From assembly GCF_040869045.1 (NCBI RefSeq), contig NC_090319.1, positions 265,624,897 to 265,688,896 on the forward strand: a stretch of DNA of 64,000 nt. Direction: 5' to 3'. Of the stretch, positions 36,201 through 49,400 are shown in pieces. Numbering within the stretch: position 1 is the stretch's first letter; each line of letters begins with the position of its first letter. The stretch comes from Eurosta solidaginis. Lineage: Eukaryota > Arthropoda > Insecta > Diptera > Tephritidae. The notes under the pieces are model-generated. The model was not told where the DNA came from. It saw nothing but the letters and a program-made list of their open reading frames with translations, and searched no databases. Position numbers and translations under genes: made by a program.

Positions 36201-39200
36201 CCCTAAAATGTGTTTATACAATATGGATATCAAATGAAAACTGTTGATGAGTGCTATAGTACAGGATAATTTTCATACAACTGGGAGGCTAGGGTCTCGA
36301 GATATAGCCCAAAACGTGGACCCGGGTACCCCTAGAATGTGTTTATACAATATGGATATCAAATGAAAGCTGTTGATGAGTGCTATAGTACAGGATAATT
36401 TTCATACAACTCGGAGGCTCGGGTTTCAAGATATAGCCCAAAACATGGATCCGGGTACCCCTCAAATGTGTTTATACAATATGGATATCAAATGAAAACT
36501 GTTGATGAGTGCTATAGTACAGGATAATTTTCATACAACTGGGAGGCTGGGGTCTCGAGATATAGCCCAAAACGTGGACCCTGGTACCCCTAGAATGTGT
36601 TTATACAATATGGATATCAAATGAAAACTGTTGATGAGTGCTATAGAACAGGATAATTTTCATACCCCTGTGTGACCATGGTCTCGAGATATAGCCCAAA
36701 ACGTGGACCCGGGTACCCCTAGAATGTGTTTATACAATATGGATATCAAATGAAAACTGTTGATGAGTGCTATCGTACAGGATAATTTTCATACAACTGG
36801 GAGGCTCGGGTCTCGAGATATAGCCCAAAACGTGGACCCGGGTACCCCTAGAATGTGTTTATACAATATGGATATCAAATGAAAGCTGTTGATGAGTGCT
36901 ATAGTACAGGATAATTTTCATACAACTGGGAGGCTAGGGTCTCGAGATATAGCCCAAAACGCGGACCCGGGTACTCCTAGAATGTGTTTATACAATATAG
37001 ATATCAAATGAAAGCTGTTGATGAGTGATTTAGTACGGGATAATTTCCAAACAACTGGGAAGCTAGGGTCTCGAGATATAGTCCAAAACGTGGACGCGGG
37101 TACCCCTAGAATGTGTTTATACAATATGGATATCAAATGAAAGCTGTTGATTAGTGCTATAGTACAGGATTATTTTCATACAACTGGGAGGCTAGGGTTT
37201 CGAGATATGGCCCAAAATGTGGACCCGGGTACCCCTAGAATGTGTTTATACAATATGGATATCAAATGAAAGCTGTTGATGAGTGCTATAGTAAAGGATA
37301 ATTTTCACACCCTGGGTGACCAGGGTGTCGAGATGTAGGTCAAAACGTGGACCCGGGTACCCCTAGAATGTGTTTATACAATATGGATATCAAGTGAAAG
37401 CTGTTGATGGGTGATTTACTACAGGATAATTTTCAAAAAACTGGGAGGCTAGGGTCTCGAGATATAGCCCAAAACGTGGACCCGGGTACCCCTAAAATGT
37501 CTTTATACAATATGGATTTCAAATGAAAGCTGTTGATGAGTGCTATAGTACAGGATAATTTTCATACAACTGGGAGGCTAGGGTCTCGAGATATATCCCA
37601 AAACGTGGACCCGGGTACCCGTAGAATGTGTTCATACAATATGGATATCAAATGAAAGCTGTTGATGAGTGCTATAGTACAGGATAATTTTCATACAACT
37701 GGGAGGCTAGGGTCTCGAGATATAGCCCAAAACGTGGACCCGGGTACCCCTAGAATTTGTTTATATAATATGGATATCATATGAAAACTGTTGATGAGTG
37801 CAATAGTACAGGATAATTTTCATACAACTGGGAGGCTAGGGTCTCGAGATATAGCCCAAAACGTGGAAACGGGTACCCCTAGAATGTGTTTATACAATAT
37901 GGATAACAAATGAAAGCTGTTGATGAGTGATTTAGTAGAGAATAATTTTCATACCCCTGGGTGACTAGGGTCTGGAGATATAGGCCAAACGTGGGCCCGT
38001 GTACGCCTAGACAATGTTTTTACATTGTGGGTATCAAATTGAAGCTGTTGATGAGTGCTTTAGTACAGGGTAGTTTTCATACAACTGGGAGGCTAGGGTC
38101 TCGAGATATGGCCCAAAATGTGGACCCGGGTACCCCTAGAATGTGTTTATATAATATGGATATCAAATGAAAACTGTTTATGAGTGCTATAGTACAGGAT
38201 AATTTGCATACAACTGGGAGGCTAGGGTCTCGAGATATAGCCCAAAACGTGGACCCGGGTACTCCTAGAATGTGTTTATACAATATAGATATCAAATGAA
38301 AGCTGTTGATGAGTGATTTAGTAGAGAATAATTTTCATACCCCTGGGTGACTAGGGTCTGGAGATATAGGCCAAACGTGGGCCCGTGTACGCCTAGACAA
38401 TGTTTTTACATTGTGCGTATCAAATTGAAGCTGTTGATGAGTGCTATAGTACATGATAATTTTCATACAACTGGGAGGCTAGGGTCTCGAGATATATCCC
38501 AAAACGTGGACCCGGGTACCCGTAGAATGTGTTCATACAATATGGATATCAAATGAAAGCTGTTGATGAGTGCTATAGTACAGGATAATTTTCATACAAC
38601 TGGGAGGCTAGGGTCTCGAGATATAGCCCAAAACTTGGACCCGGGTACCCCTAGAATTTGTTTATATAATATGGATATCATATGAAAACTGTTGATGAGT
38701 GCTATAGTACAGGATAATTTTCATACAACTGGGAGGCTAGGGTCTCGAGATATAGCCAAAAACGTGGACCCGGGTACTCCTAGAATGTGTTTATACAATA
38801 TAGATATCAAATGAAAGCTGTTGATGAGTGATTTAGTACGGGATAATTTCCAAACAACTGGGAGGCTAGGGTCTCGAGATATAGTCCAAAACGTGGACCC
38901 GGGTACCCCTAGAATGTGTTTATACAATATGGATATCAAATGAAAGCTGTTGATTAGTGCTATAGTACAGGATAATTTTCATACAACTGGGAGGCTAGGG
39001 TCTCGAGATATGGCCCAAAATGTGGACCCGGGTACCCCTAGAATGTGTTTATACAATATGGATATCAAATGAAAGCTGTTGATGAGTGCTATAGTAAAGG
39101 ATAATTTTCACACCCTGGGTGACCAGGGTGTCGAGATGTAGGTCAAAACGTGGACCCGGGTACCCCTAGAATGTGTTTATACAATATGGATATCAAGTGA

Positions 39201-42200
39201 AAGCTGTTGATGGGTGATTTACTACAGGATAATTTTCAAAAAACTGGGAGGCTAGGGTCTCGAGATATAGGCCAAAACGTGGACCCGGGTACCCCTAGAA
39301 TGTGTTTATACAATATGGCTATCAAATGAAAGCTGTTGATGAGTGCTATAGTACAGGATAATTTTCATACAACTGGGAGGCTAGGGTCTCGAGATATAGC
39401 CCAAAACGTGGACCCAGGTAACCCTAGAATGTGTTTATATAATATGGATATCAAATGAAAACTGTTTATGAGTGCTATAGTACAGGATAATTTTCATACA
39501 ACTGGGAGGCTAGGGTCTCGAGATATAGCCCAAAACGTGGACCCGGGTACTCCTAGAATTTGTTTATATAATATGGATATCATATGAAAACTGTTGATGA
39601 GTGCTATAGTACAGGATAATTTTCATACAACTGGGAGGCTAGGGTCTCGAGATATAGCCCAAAACGTGGACCCGGGTACCCGTAGAATGTGTTCATACAA
39701 TATGGATATCAAATGAAAGCTGTTGATGAGTGCTATAGTACAGGATAATTTTCATACAACTGGGAGGCTAGGGTCTCGAGATATAGCCCAAAACGTGGAC
39801 CCGGGTAACCCTAGAATGTGTTTATATAATATGGATATCAAATGAAAACTGTTTATGAGTACTATAGTACAGGATAATTTTCATACAACTGGGAGGCTAG
39901 GGTCTCGATATATAGCCCAAAACGTGGAACCGGGTACCCCTAGAATGTGTTTATACAATATGGATAACAAATGAAAGCTGTTGGTGAGTGATTTAGTAGA
40001 GAATAATTTTCATACCCCTGGGTGACTAGGGTCTGAATATATAGGCCAAACGTGGGCCCGTGAACGCCTAGACAATGTTTTTACATTGTGGGTATCAAAT
40101 TGAAGCTGTTGATGAGTGCTTTAGTACAGGGTAGTTTTCATACCTATTGGTGACTAGGGTCTCGAGATATAGGCCAAAACGTGGATCAGGGTAACACTAC
40201 GATGTGTTTTTACATTATGGGTATCAAATTGAAGCTGTTGATGTGTGCTTTAGTACAGAGTAAGTTTTATGCCGCTGGGTGACTAGGGTCTCGAGAGGTA
40301 GGCCAAAACGTGGACCCGGATACACCTAGAATGTGTTTTTACATTATGGGTATCAAATTGAAGCTGTTGATGTATGATTTAGTACAGAGTAAGTTTTACA
40401 CTGCTGGGTGACTATGGGTATCAAATTGAAGCTGTTGATGTGTGCTTTAGTACAGAGTAAGTTTTATGCCGCTGGGTGACTAGGGTCTCGAGAGGTAGGC
40501 CAAAACGTGGACCTGGATACACCTAGAATGTGTTTTTACATTATGGGTATCAAATTGAAGCTGTTGATGTATGATTTAGTACAGAGTAAGTTTTACACTG
40601 CTGGGTGACTACGGTCTCGGGATATAGGCCAAAGCATGGACCCGGATAACCCTAGAATGTGTGTGTATTATGGATTCCAAATGAAAGCTGTTGCTGAGAG
40701 CTCTAAAGTTCATTGTGATATTCGATTTAGTCGCATCAACCTGGCAAAACTGATAAATATGCATGCGAAGCCGAAATAAAGACGAGAATTACCTTTATCT
40801 CGAGATATAGCCCAAAACGTGGACCCGGGTACCCCTAGAATGTGTTTATACAATATGGATATCAAATGAAAGCTGTTGATGAGTGCTATAGTACAGGATA
40901 ATTTTCATTTCCCTGGGTGACTAGGGTCTAGAGATATAGGCCAAAACGTGGACCCGGGTACCCCTAGAATGTGTTTATACAATGTGGATATCAAATGAAA
41001 GCTGTTGATGAGTGCTATAGTACAGGATCATTTTCATACAACTGGGAGGCTAGGGTCTCGAGATATAGCCCAAAAAGTGGACCCGGGTACCCCTAGAATG
41101 TGTTTATGCAATATGGATATCATATTAAAGCTGTTGATGAGTGCTATAGTACAAGATAATTTTCATACAACTGGGAGGCTAGGGTCTCGAGATATAGCCC
41201 AAAACGTGGACCCGGGTACCCCTAGAATGTGCTTATACAATATGGATATCAAATGAAAGCTGTTGATGAGTGCTATAGTACAGGATAATTTTCATACAAC
41301 TCGGAGGCTCGGGTCTCAAGATATAGCCCAAACCATGGATCCGGGTACCCCTAAAATGTGTTTATACAATATGGATATCAAATGAAAACTGTTGATGAGT
41401 GCTATAGTACAGGATAATTTTCATACAACTGGGAGGCTAGGGTCTCGAGATATAGCCCAAAACGTGGACCCGGGTACCCCTATATGGATATCAAATGAAA
41501 GCTGTTGATGAGTGCTATAGTACAGGATAATTTTCATACAACTGGGAGGCTAGGGTCTCGAGATATAGCCCAAAACGTGGACCCGGGTACTCCTAGAATG
41601 TGTTTATACAATATGGATATCAAATGAAAGCTGTTGATGAGTGATTTAGTACGGGGTAATTTCCAAACAACTGGGAGGCTAGGGTCTCGAGATATAGTCC
41701 AAAACGTGGACCCGGGTACCCCTAGAATGTGTTTATACAATATGGATATCAAATGAAAGCTGTTGATAAGTGCTATAGTACAGGATAATTTTCATACAAC
41801 TGGGAGGCTAGGGTCTCGAGATATGGCCCAAAACGTGGACCCGGGTACCCCTAGAATGTGTTTATACAATATGGATATCAAATGAAAGCTGTCGATGAGT
41901 GCTATAGTAAAGGATAATTTTCACACACTGGGTGACCAACCAGGGTGTCGAGATGTAGGTCAAAACGTGGACCCGGGTACCCCTAGAATGTGTTTATACA
42001 ATATGGATATCAAGTGAAAGCTGTTGATGGGTGATTTACTACAGGATAATTTTCAAAAAACTGGGAGGCTAGGGTCTCGAGATATAGCCCAAAACGTGGA
42101 CCCGGGTACCCCTAGAATGTGTTTATACAATATGGATATCAAATGAAAGCTGTTGATGAGTGCTATAGTACAGGATAATTTTCATACAACTGGGAGGCTA

Positions 42201-45200
42201 GGGTCTCGAGATATAGCCCAAAACGTGGACCCGGGTACACCAAGAATGTGTTTATACAATATGGATATCAAATGAAAGCTGTTGATGAGTGCTATAGTAC
42301 AGGATAATTTTCATACAACTGGGAGGCTAGGGTCTCGAGATATATCCCAAAACGTGGACCCGGGTACCCGTAGAATGTGTTCATACAATATGGATATCAA
42401 ATGAAAGCTGTTGATGAGTGCTATAGTACAGGATAATTTTCATACAACTGGGAGGCTAGGGTCTCGAGATATAGCCCAAAACGTGGACCCGGGTACCCCT
42501 AGAATTTGTTTATATAATATGGATATCATATGAAAACTGTTGATGAGTGCTATAGTACAGGATAATTTTCATACAACTGGGAGGCTAGGGTCTCGAGATA
42601 TAGCCCAAAACGTGGAACCGGGTACCCCTAGAATGTGTTTATACAATATGGATAACAAATGAAAGCTGTTGATGAGTGATTTAGTAGAGAATAATTTTCA
42701 TACCCCTGGGTGACTAGGGTCTAGAGATATGGGCCAAACGTGGGCCCGTGTACGCCTAGACAATGTTTTTACATTGTGGGTATCAAATTGAAGCTGTTGA
42801 TGAGTGCTTTAGTACAGGGTAGTTTTCATACCTATTGGTGACTAGGGTCTCGAGATATAGGCCAAAACGTGGATCAGGGTAACACTACGATGTGTTTTTA
42901 CATTATGGGTATCAAATTGAAGCTGTTGATGTGTGGTTTAGTACAGAGTAAGTTTTATGCCGCTGGGTGACTAGGGTCTCGAGAGGTAGGCCAAAACGTG
43001 GACCCGGATACACCTAGAATGTGTTTTTACATTATGGGTATCAAATTAAAGCTGTTGATGTATGCTTTAGTACAGAGTAAATTTTACACCGCTGGGTTAC
43101 GACGGTCTCGGGATATAAGCCAAAGCATGGACCCGGATACACCTAGAATGTGTTTTTATATTATGGGTATCAAATTGAAGCTGTTGATGTGTGCTATAAT
43201 ACATAGTAAGTTTTACACCGCTGAGTGACTAGGGCCTCAAGATATAGGCCAAAACATGAACCCGGATACCCCTAGAATGTGTGTGTATTATGGATTCCAA
43301 ATGAAAGCCGTTGCTGAGAGCTCTAAAGTTCATTGTGATATTCGATTTTCATACAACTGGGAGGCTAGGGTCTCGAGATATAGCTCAAAACGTGGACCCG
43401 GGTACTCCTAGAATGTGTTTATACAATATGGATATCAAATGAAAGCTGTTGATGAGTGATTTAGTACGGGATAATTTCCAAACAACTGGGAGGCTAGGGT
43501 CTCGAGATATAGTCCAAAACGTGGACCCGGGTACCCCTAGAATGTGTTTATACAATACGGATATCAAATGAAAGCTGTTGATTAGTGCTATAGTACAGGA
43601 TAATTTTCATACAACTGGGAGGCTAGGGTCTCGAGATATGGCCCAAGACGTGGACCCGGGTACCCCTAGAATGTGTTTATACAATATGGATATCAAATGA
43701 AAGCTGTTGATGAGTGCTATAGTAAAGGATAATTTTCACATCCTGGGTGACCAGGGTGTCGAGATGTAGGTCAAAACGTGGACCCGGGTACCCCTAGAAT
43801 GTGTTTATACAATATGGATATCAAGTGAAAGCTGTTGATGGGTGATTTAGTACAGGATAATTTTCAAAAAACTGGGAGGCTAGGGTCTCGAGATATAGCC
43901 CAAAACGTGGACCCGGGTACCCCTAGAATGTGTTTATACAATATGGATATCAAATGAAAGCTGTTGACGAGTGCTATAGTACCGGATAATTTTCATACAA
44001 CTGGGAGGCTAGGGTCTCGAGATATAGCCCAAAACGTGGACCCGGGTACCCCTAGAACGTGTTTATACAATATGGATATCAAATGAAAGCTGTTGATGAG
44101 TGCTATAGTACAGTATAGCTTTCATACAACTGGGAGGCTAGGGTCTCGACATATATCCCAAAACGTGGACCCGGGTACCCGTAGAATGTGTTCATACAAT
44201 ATGGATATCAAATGAAAGCTGTTGGTGAGTGCTATAGTACAGGATAATTTTCATACAACTGGGAGGCTAGGGCCTCGAGATATAGCCCAAAACGTGGACC
44301 CGGGTACCCCTAGAATTTGTTTATATAATATGGATATCATATGAAAACTGTTGATGAGTGCTATAGTACAGGATAATTTTCATATAACTGGGAGGCTAGG
44401 GTCTCGAGATATAGCCCAAAACGTGGATCCGGGAACCCCTAGAATGTGTTTATACAATATGGATAACAAATGAAAGCTGTTGATGAGTGATTTAGTAGAG
44501 AATAATTTTCATACCCCTGGGTGACTAGGGTCTGGAGATATAGGCCAAACGTGGGCCCGTGTACGCCTAGACAATGTTTTTACATTGTGGGTATCAAATT
44601 GAAGCTGTTGATGAGTGCTTTAGTACAGGGTAGTTTTCATACCTATTGGTGACTAGGGTCTTGAGATATAGGCCAAAACGTGGATCAGGGTAACACTACG
44701 ATGTGTTTTTACATTATGGGTATCAAATTGAAGCTGTTGATGTGTGGTTTAGTACAGAGTAAGTTTTATGCCGCTGGGTGACTAGGGTCTCGAGAGGTAG
44801 GCCAAAACGTGGACCCGGATACACCTAGAATGTGTTTTTACATTATGGGTATCAAATTAAAGCTGTTGATGTATGCTTTAGTACAGAGTAAGTTTTACAC
44901 CGCTGGGTTACGACGGTCTCGGGATATAGGCCAAAGCATGGACCCGGATACACCTAGAATGTGTTTTTATATTATGGGTATCAAATTGAAGCTGTTGATG
45001 TGTGCTATAATACATAGTAAGTTTTACACCGCTGAGTGACTAGGGCCTCAAGATATAGGCCAAAACATGGACCCGGATACCCCTAGAATGTGTGTGTATT
45101 ATGGATTCCAAATGAAAGCTGTTGCTGAGAGCTCTAAAGTTCATTGTGATATTCGATTTAGTCGCATCAACCTGGCAAAACTGATAAATATGCATGCGAA

Positions 45201-48200
45201 GCCGAAATAAAGACAAGAATTATCTTTATCTCGAGATATAGCCCAAAACGTGGACCCGGGTACCCCTAGAATGTGTTTATACAATATGGATATCAAATGA
45301 AAGCTGTTGATGAGTGCTATAGTACAGGATAATTTTCACTTCCCTGGGTGACTAGGGTCTAGAGATATAGGCCAAAACGTGGACCCGGGTACCCCTAGAA
45401 TGTGTTTATACATTACGGATATCAAATGAAAGCTGTTGATGAGTGCTATAGTACTGTATAATTTTCATACAACTGGGAGGCTAGGGTCTCGAGATATAGC
45501 CCAAAAAGTGGACCCGGGTACCCCTAGAATGTGTTTATGCAATATGGATATCATATTAAAGCTGTTGATGAGTGCTATAGTACAGGATAATTTTCATCCA
45601 ACTGGGAGGCTAGGGTCTCGAGATATAGCCCAAAACGTGGACCCGGGTACCCCTAGAATGTGTTTATACAATATGGATATCAAATGAAAGCTGTTGATGA
45701 GCGCTATAGTACAGGATAATTTTCATACAACTGGGAAGCTAGGGTCTAGAGATATAGGCCAAAACGTGGACCCGAGTAACACTAGAATGTGTTTATACTA
45801 TATGGATATCAAATGAAAGCTGTTGATGAATGCTATAGTACAGGATAATTTTCATACCCCTGTGTGACCAGGGTCTCGAGATATAGGCCAAAACGTGGAC
45901 CCGGGTACTCCTAGAATGTTTTTATACAATATGGATATCAAATGAAAGCTGTTGATGAGTGCTATAGTACAGGATAATTTTCATACAACTGGGAGGCTGG
46001 GGTCTCGAGATATAGCCCAAAACGTGGACCCTGGTACCCCTAGAATGTGTTTATACAATATGGATATCAAATGAAAACTGTTGATGAGTGCTATAGTACA
46101 GGATAATTTTCATACAACTGGGAAGCTAGGGTCTAGAGATATAGGCCAAAACGTGGACCCGAGTAACACTAGAATGTGTTTATACTATATGGATATCAAA
46201 TGAAAGCTGTTGCTGAATGCTATAGTACAGGATAATTTTCATACCCCTGTGTGACCAGGGTATCGAGATATAGGCCAAAACGTGGACCCGGGTACTCCTA
46301 GAATGTTTTTATACAATATGGATATCAAATGAAAGCTGTTGATGAGTGCTATAGTACAGGATAATTTTCATACAACTGGGAGGCTGGGGTCTCGAGATAT
46401 AGCCCAAAACGTGGACCCTGGTACCCCTAGAATGTGTTTATACAATATGGATATTAAATGAAAACTGTTGATGAGTGCTATAGTACAGGATAATTTTCAT
46501 ACAACTGGGAGGCTAGGGTCTCGAAATATAGCCCAAAACGTGGACCCGGGTACCCCTAGAATGTGTTTATACAATATGGATATCAAATGAAAGCTGTTGA
46601 TGAGTGCTATAGTACAGGATAATTTTCATACAACTGGGAGGCTGGGGTCTCGAGATATAGCCCAAAACGTGGACCCTGGTACACTCAGAATGTGTTTATA
46701 CAATATGGATATCAAATGAAAGCTGTTGATGAGGGCTATAGTACAGGATAATTTTCATACAACTGGGAGGCTAGGGTCTCGAGATATAGCCAAAAACGTG
46801 GACCCGGGTACTCCTATAATGTGTTTATACAATATGGATATCAAATGAAAGCTGTTGATTAATGCTATAGTACAGGATAATTTTCATACAACTGGGAGGC
46901 TAGGGTCTCGAGATATAGTCCAAAACGTGGACCCGGGTACCCCTAGAATGGGTTTATACAATATGGATATCAAATGAAAGCTGTTGATTAGTGCTATAGT
47001 ACAGGATAATTTTCATACAACTGGGAGGCTAGGGTCTCGAGATATAGTCCAAAACGTGGACCCGGGTACCCCTACAATGTGTTTATACAATATGGATATC
47101 AAATGAAAACCGTTGATGAGTGCTATCGTACAGGATAATTTTCATACAACTGGGAGGCTAGGGTCTCGAGATATAGTCCAAAACGTAGACCCGGGTACCC
47201 CTAGAATGTGTTTATACAATATGGATATCAAATGAAAGCTGTTGATTAGTGCTATAGTACAGGATAATTTTCATAGGCTAGGGTCTCGAGATATAGCCCA
47301 AAACGTGGACCCGGGTACTCCTAGAATGTGTTTATACAATATGGATATCAAATAAAAGCTGTTGAAGAGTGATTTAGTACGGGATAATTTTCAAACAACT
47401 GGGAGGCTAGGGTCTCGAGATATAGTCCAAAACGTGGACCCGGGTACCCCTAGAATGTGTTTATACAATATGGATATCAAATGAAAGCTGTTGATGAGTG
47501 ATTTAGTACGGGATAATTTTCAAACAACTAGGAGGCTAGGGTCTCGAGATATAGTCCAAAACGTAGACCCGGGTACCCGTAGAATGTGTTAATACAATAT
47601 GGATATCAAATGAAAGCTGTTGATTAGTGCTATAGTACAGGATAATTTTCATACAACTGGGAGGCTAGGGTCTCGAGATATGGCCCAAAACGTGGACCCG
47701 GGTACCCCTAGAATGTGTTTATACAATATGGATATCAAATGATGAGTGCTATAGTAAAGGATAATTTTCACACCCTGGGTGACCAGGGTCTCGAGACATA
47801 GGTCAAAACGTGGACCCGGGTACCCCTAGAATGTGTTTATACAATATGGGTATCAAGTGAAAGCTGTTGATGGGTGATTTACTACAGGATAATTTTCAAA
47901 CAACTGGGAGGCTAGGGTCTCGAGATATAGACCAAAACGTGGACCCGGTACCCCTAGAATGTGTTTATACAATATGGATATCAAATGAAAGCTGTTGATG
48001 AGTGCTATAGTACAGGATAATTTTCATACAACTGGGAGGCTAGGGTCTCGAGATATAGCCCAAAACGTGGACCCGGGTACCCCTAGAATGTGTTTATACA
48101 ATATGGATAACAAATGAAAGCTGTTGATGAGTGATTTAGTAGAGAATAATTTTCATACCCCTGGGTGACTAGGGTCTGGAGATATAGGCCAAACGTGGTC

Positions 48201-48645
48201 CCGTGAACGCCTAGACAATGTTTTTACATTGTGGGTATCAAATTGAAGCTGTTGATGAATGCTTTAGTACAGGGTAGTTTTCATACCTATTGGCGACTAG
48301 GGTCTCGAGATATAGGCCAAAACGTGGATCAGGGTAACACTACGATGTGTTTTTACATTATGGGTATCAAATTGAAGCTGTTGATGTGTGCTTTAGTACA
48401 GAGTAAGTTTTATGCCGCTGGGTGACTAGGGTCTCGATATGTAGGCCAAAACGTGGACCCGGATACACCTAGAATGTGTTTTTACATTATGGGTATCAAA
48501 TTGAAGCTGTTGATGTATGCTTTAGTACAGAGTAAGTTTGACACCGCTGGGTGACTACGGTCTCGGGATATAGGCCAAAACATGGATCCGGATACACCTA
48601 TAATGTGTGTGTATTATGGATTCCAAATGGAAGCTGTTGCTGAGA
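30231..48645 (+). repeat. 129-bp tandem repeat array with higher-order structure
   Basis: The unit runs from gctgttgatgagtgctatag through gggaggctagggtctcgaga, gcccaaaacgtggacccggg and tacccctagaatgtgtttat to caatatggatatcaaatgaaa, 129 bases in total. By length there are roughly 140 units. Variants include a 'ctggggtctcgag' type, a 'gtgaccagggtc' type and a diverged block (gggtatcaaattgaagctg, gccgctgggtgactaggg). The diverged block recurs near 34480, 40060, 42780, 44600 and 48230. A non-repeat segment (gctctaaagttcattgtgat ... gcatgcgaagccgaaataaa) recurs near 35035, 40690, 45125 and 48645, and truncated near 43320. Short frames of 60-83 codons are by-products. Confidence 0.95.
30545..30902 (-). 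mobile_element. tRNA-derived SINE, full length, inside the array
   Basis: On the minus strand the head is tRNA-like. The A-box region is TGTGATGGTAGCGTGCTCC (about 30869-30887) and the B-box-like GGGTTCAACTCCC is at about 30835-30847. The body then runs to GCGCGATAACC/GCGCCTTAC and a T-rich tail. TGATGAGTGCTATA is duplicated on both sides (30531-30544, 30903-30916). Pol III transcription from the internal boxes is known for this class. Confidence 0.9.
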
Positions 48646-48916
48646 GCTCTAAAGTTCATTGTGATATTCGATTTAGTCGCATCAACCTGGCAAAACTGAT
48701 AAATATGCATGCGAAGCCGAAATAAAGACAAGAATTAATAATACCCACATACCTATATACATACGTCCTATTCGATTTGCCTGAAATTTCGTATACAAAT
48801 TTGCCTATATTAGTATTTACGATGCTTTTTTCCGGGAAGTATACCAGAGACGGACTGGGACTGAGACTCGGAATGGGACTGGAACAAAATACATACCACC
48901 CTCTGGGACTGGCAAT

Positions 48917-49400
48917 AAGAGATTCGCCACGGTTAGATGACATCCGTAAAGCAATTTTTGTAAAAATTTTTTGAACTTTCTCAATTTTATAGGAGTTAGA
49001 TTCATAGAAAGGATTCCATATTATTGAGCAATATTCAAGACCACTTCTGACCAAGGATATATAAAGAGCCTTCAATGTCATAGGGTCCTTAAAGTCACTG
49101 GTGTTACGTCTACTGAACCCAAGCATTCAACAAATTTTGAAACAACGAAGTCAATGTGACTAGAAAAAGAGAGTTTGGAGTCAAAAATTACACCCAAGTG
49201 TTTACTCTCTTGACAGCGATTAAGAGAAATAGCGTTTAGTTTGTAGATAAAGTATGTGGCAGTTTTTTTTTTGAGTAAGACACAACACAGCATTTGTTTG
49301 AATTTAAAAATAAATTATTGTCTGCGCACCATCCGGCAAAAGAGTCCAGATCAGAACCGTTAGAAATAGCTTGACAAATAAATAGTATTTTTTGTGAAAT
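48917..49400 (-). pseudogene. LINE reverse transcriptase C-terminal fragment (Jockey/CR1-like)
   Basis: The minus strand reads, across two frames, SDLDSFAGWCADNNLFLNS, ESKHLGVIFDSKLSFSSHI and then PMTLKALYISLVRSGLEYC with SIIWNPFYESNSYKIEKVQK. These are the 'thumb' segments after the catalytic palm. A frameshift falls near 49110. It is joined at 48917-48920 to the right part of the Helitron-like element. Confidence 0.75.

Larger units (their letters stand above)
30066..48920 (+). mobile_element. Helitron-like element carrying a giant 129-bp tandem array
   Basis: The left block (about 30077-30230) contains actcctccgaaacggctgaa, ccgattctcatgaaatttt and gtgagcatattgggtaggt, wording I associate with insect Helitron-type elements. 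The array follows. After the last unit come ataatacccacatac, cctatattagtatttacgatg and gggactgg-type hexamers, then a break at 48920 against a LINE fragment. A second segment of the same element at 60276-61022 continues past that point and ends in CTAG followed by T, as Helitrons do. No Rep/helicase is encoded. Confidence 0.65.

Noticed and set aside
30794..48425. Many 60-83 codon frames (MSAIVQDNFHTTGRLG..., MISILYKHILGVPGSTFW...) on both strands
   Set aside because: They are by-products of a 129-bp repeat whose period is a multiple of three. Each unit ends in a stop and there is no sign of a protein family.
30231..48645. CRISPR-like array
   Set aside because: Units are contiguous with no unique spacers, the repeat is far too long, and the DNA is eukaryotic.
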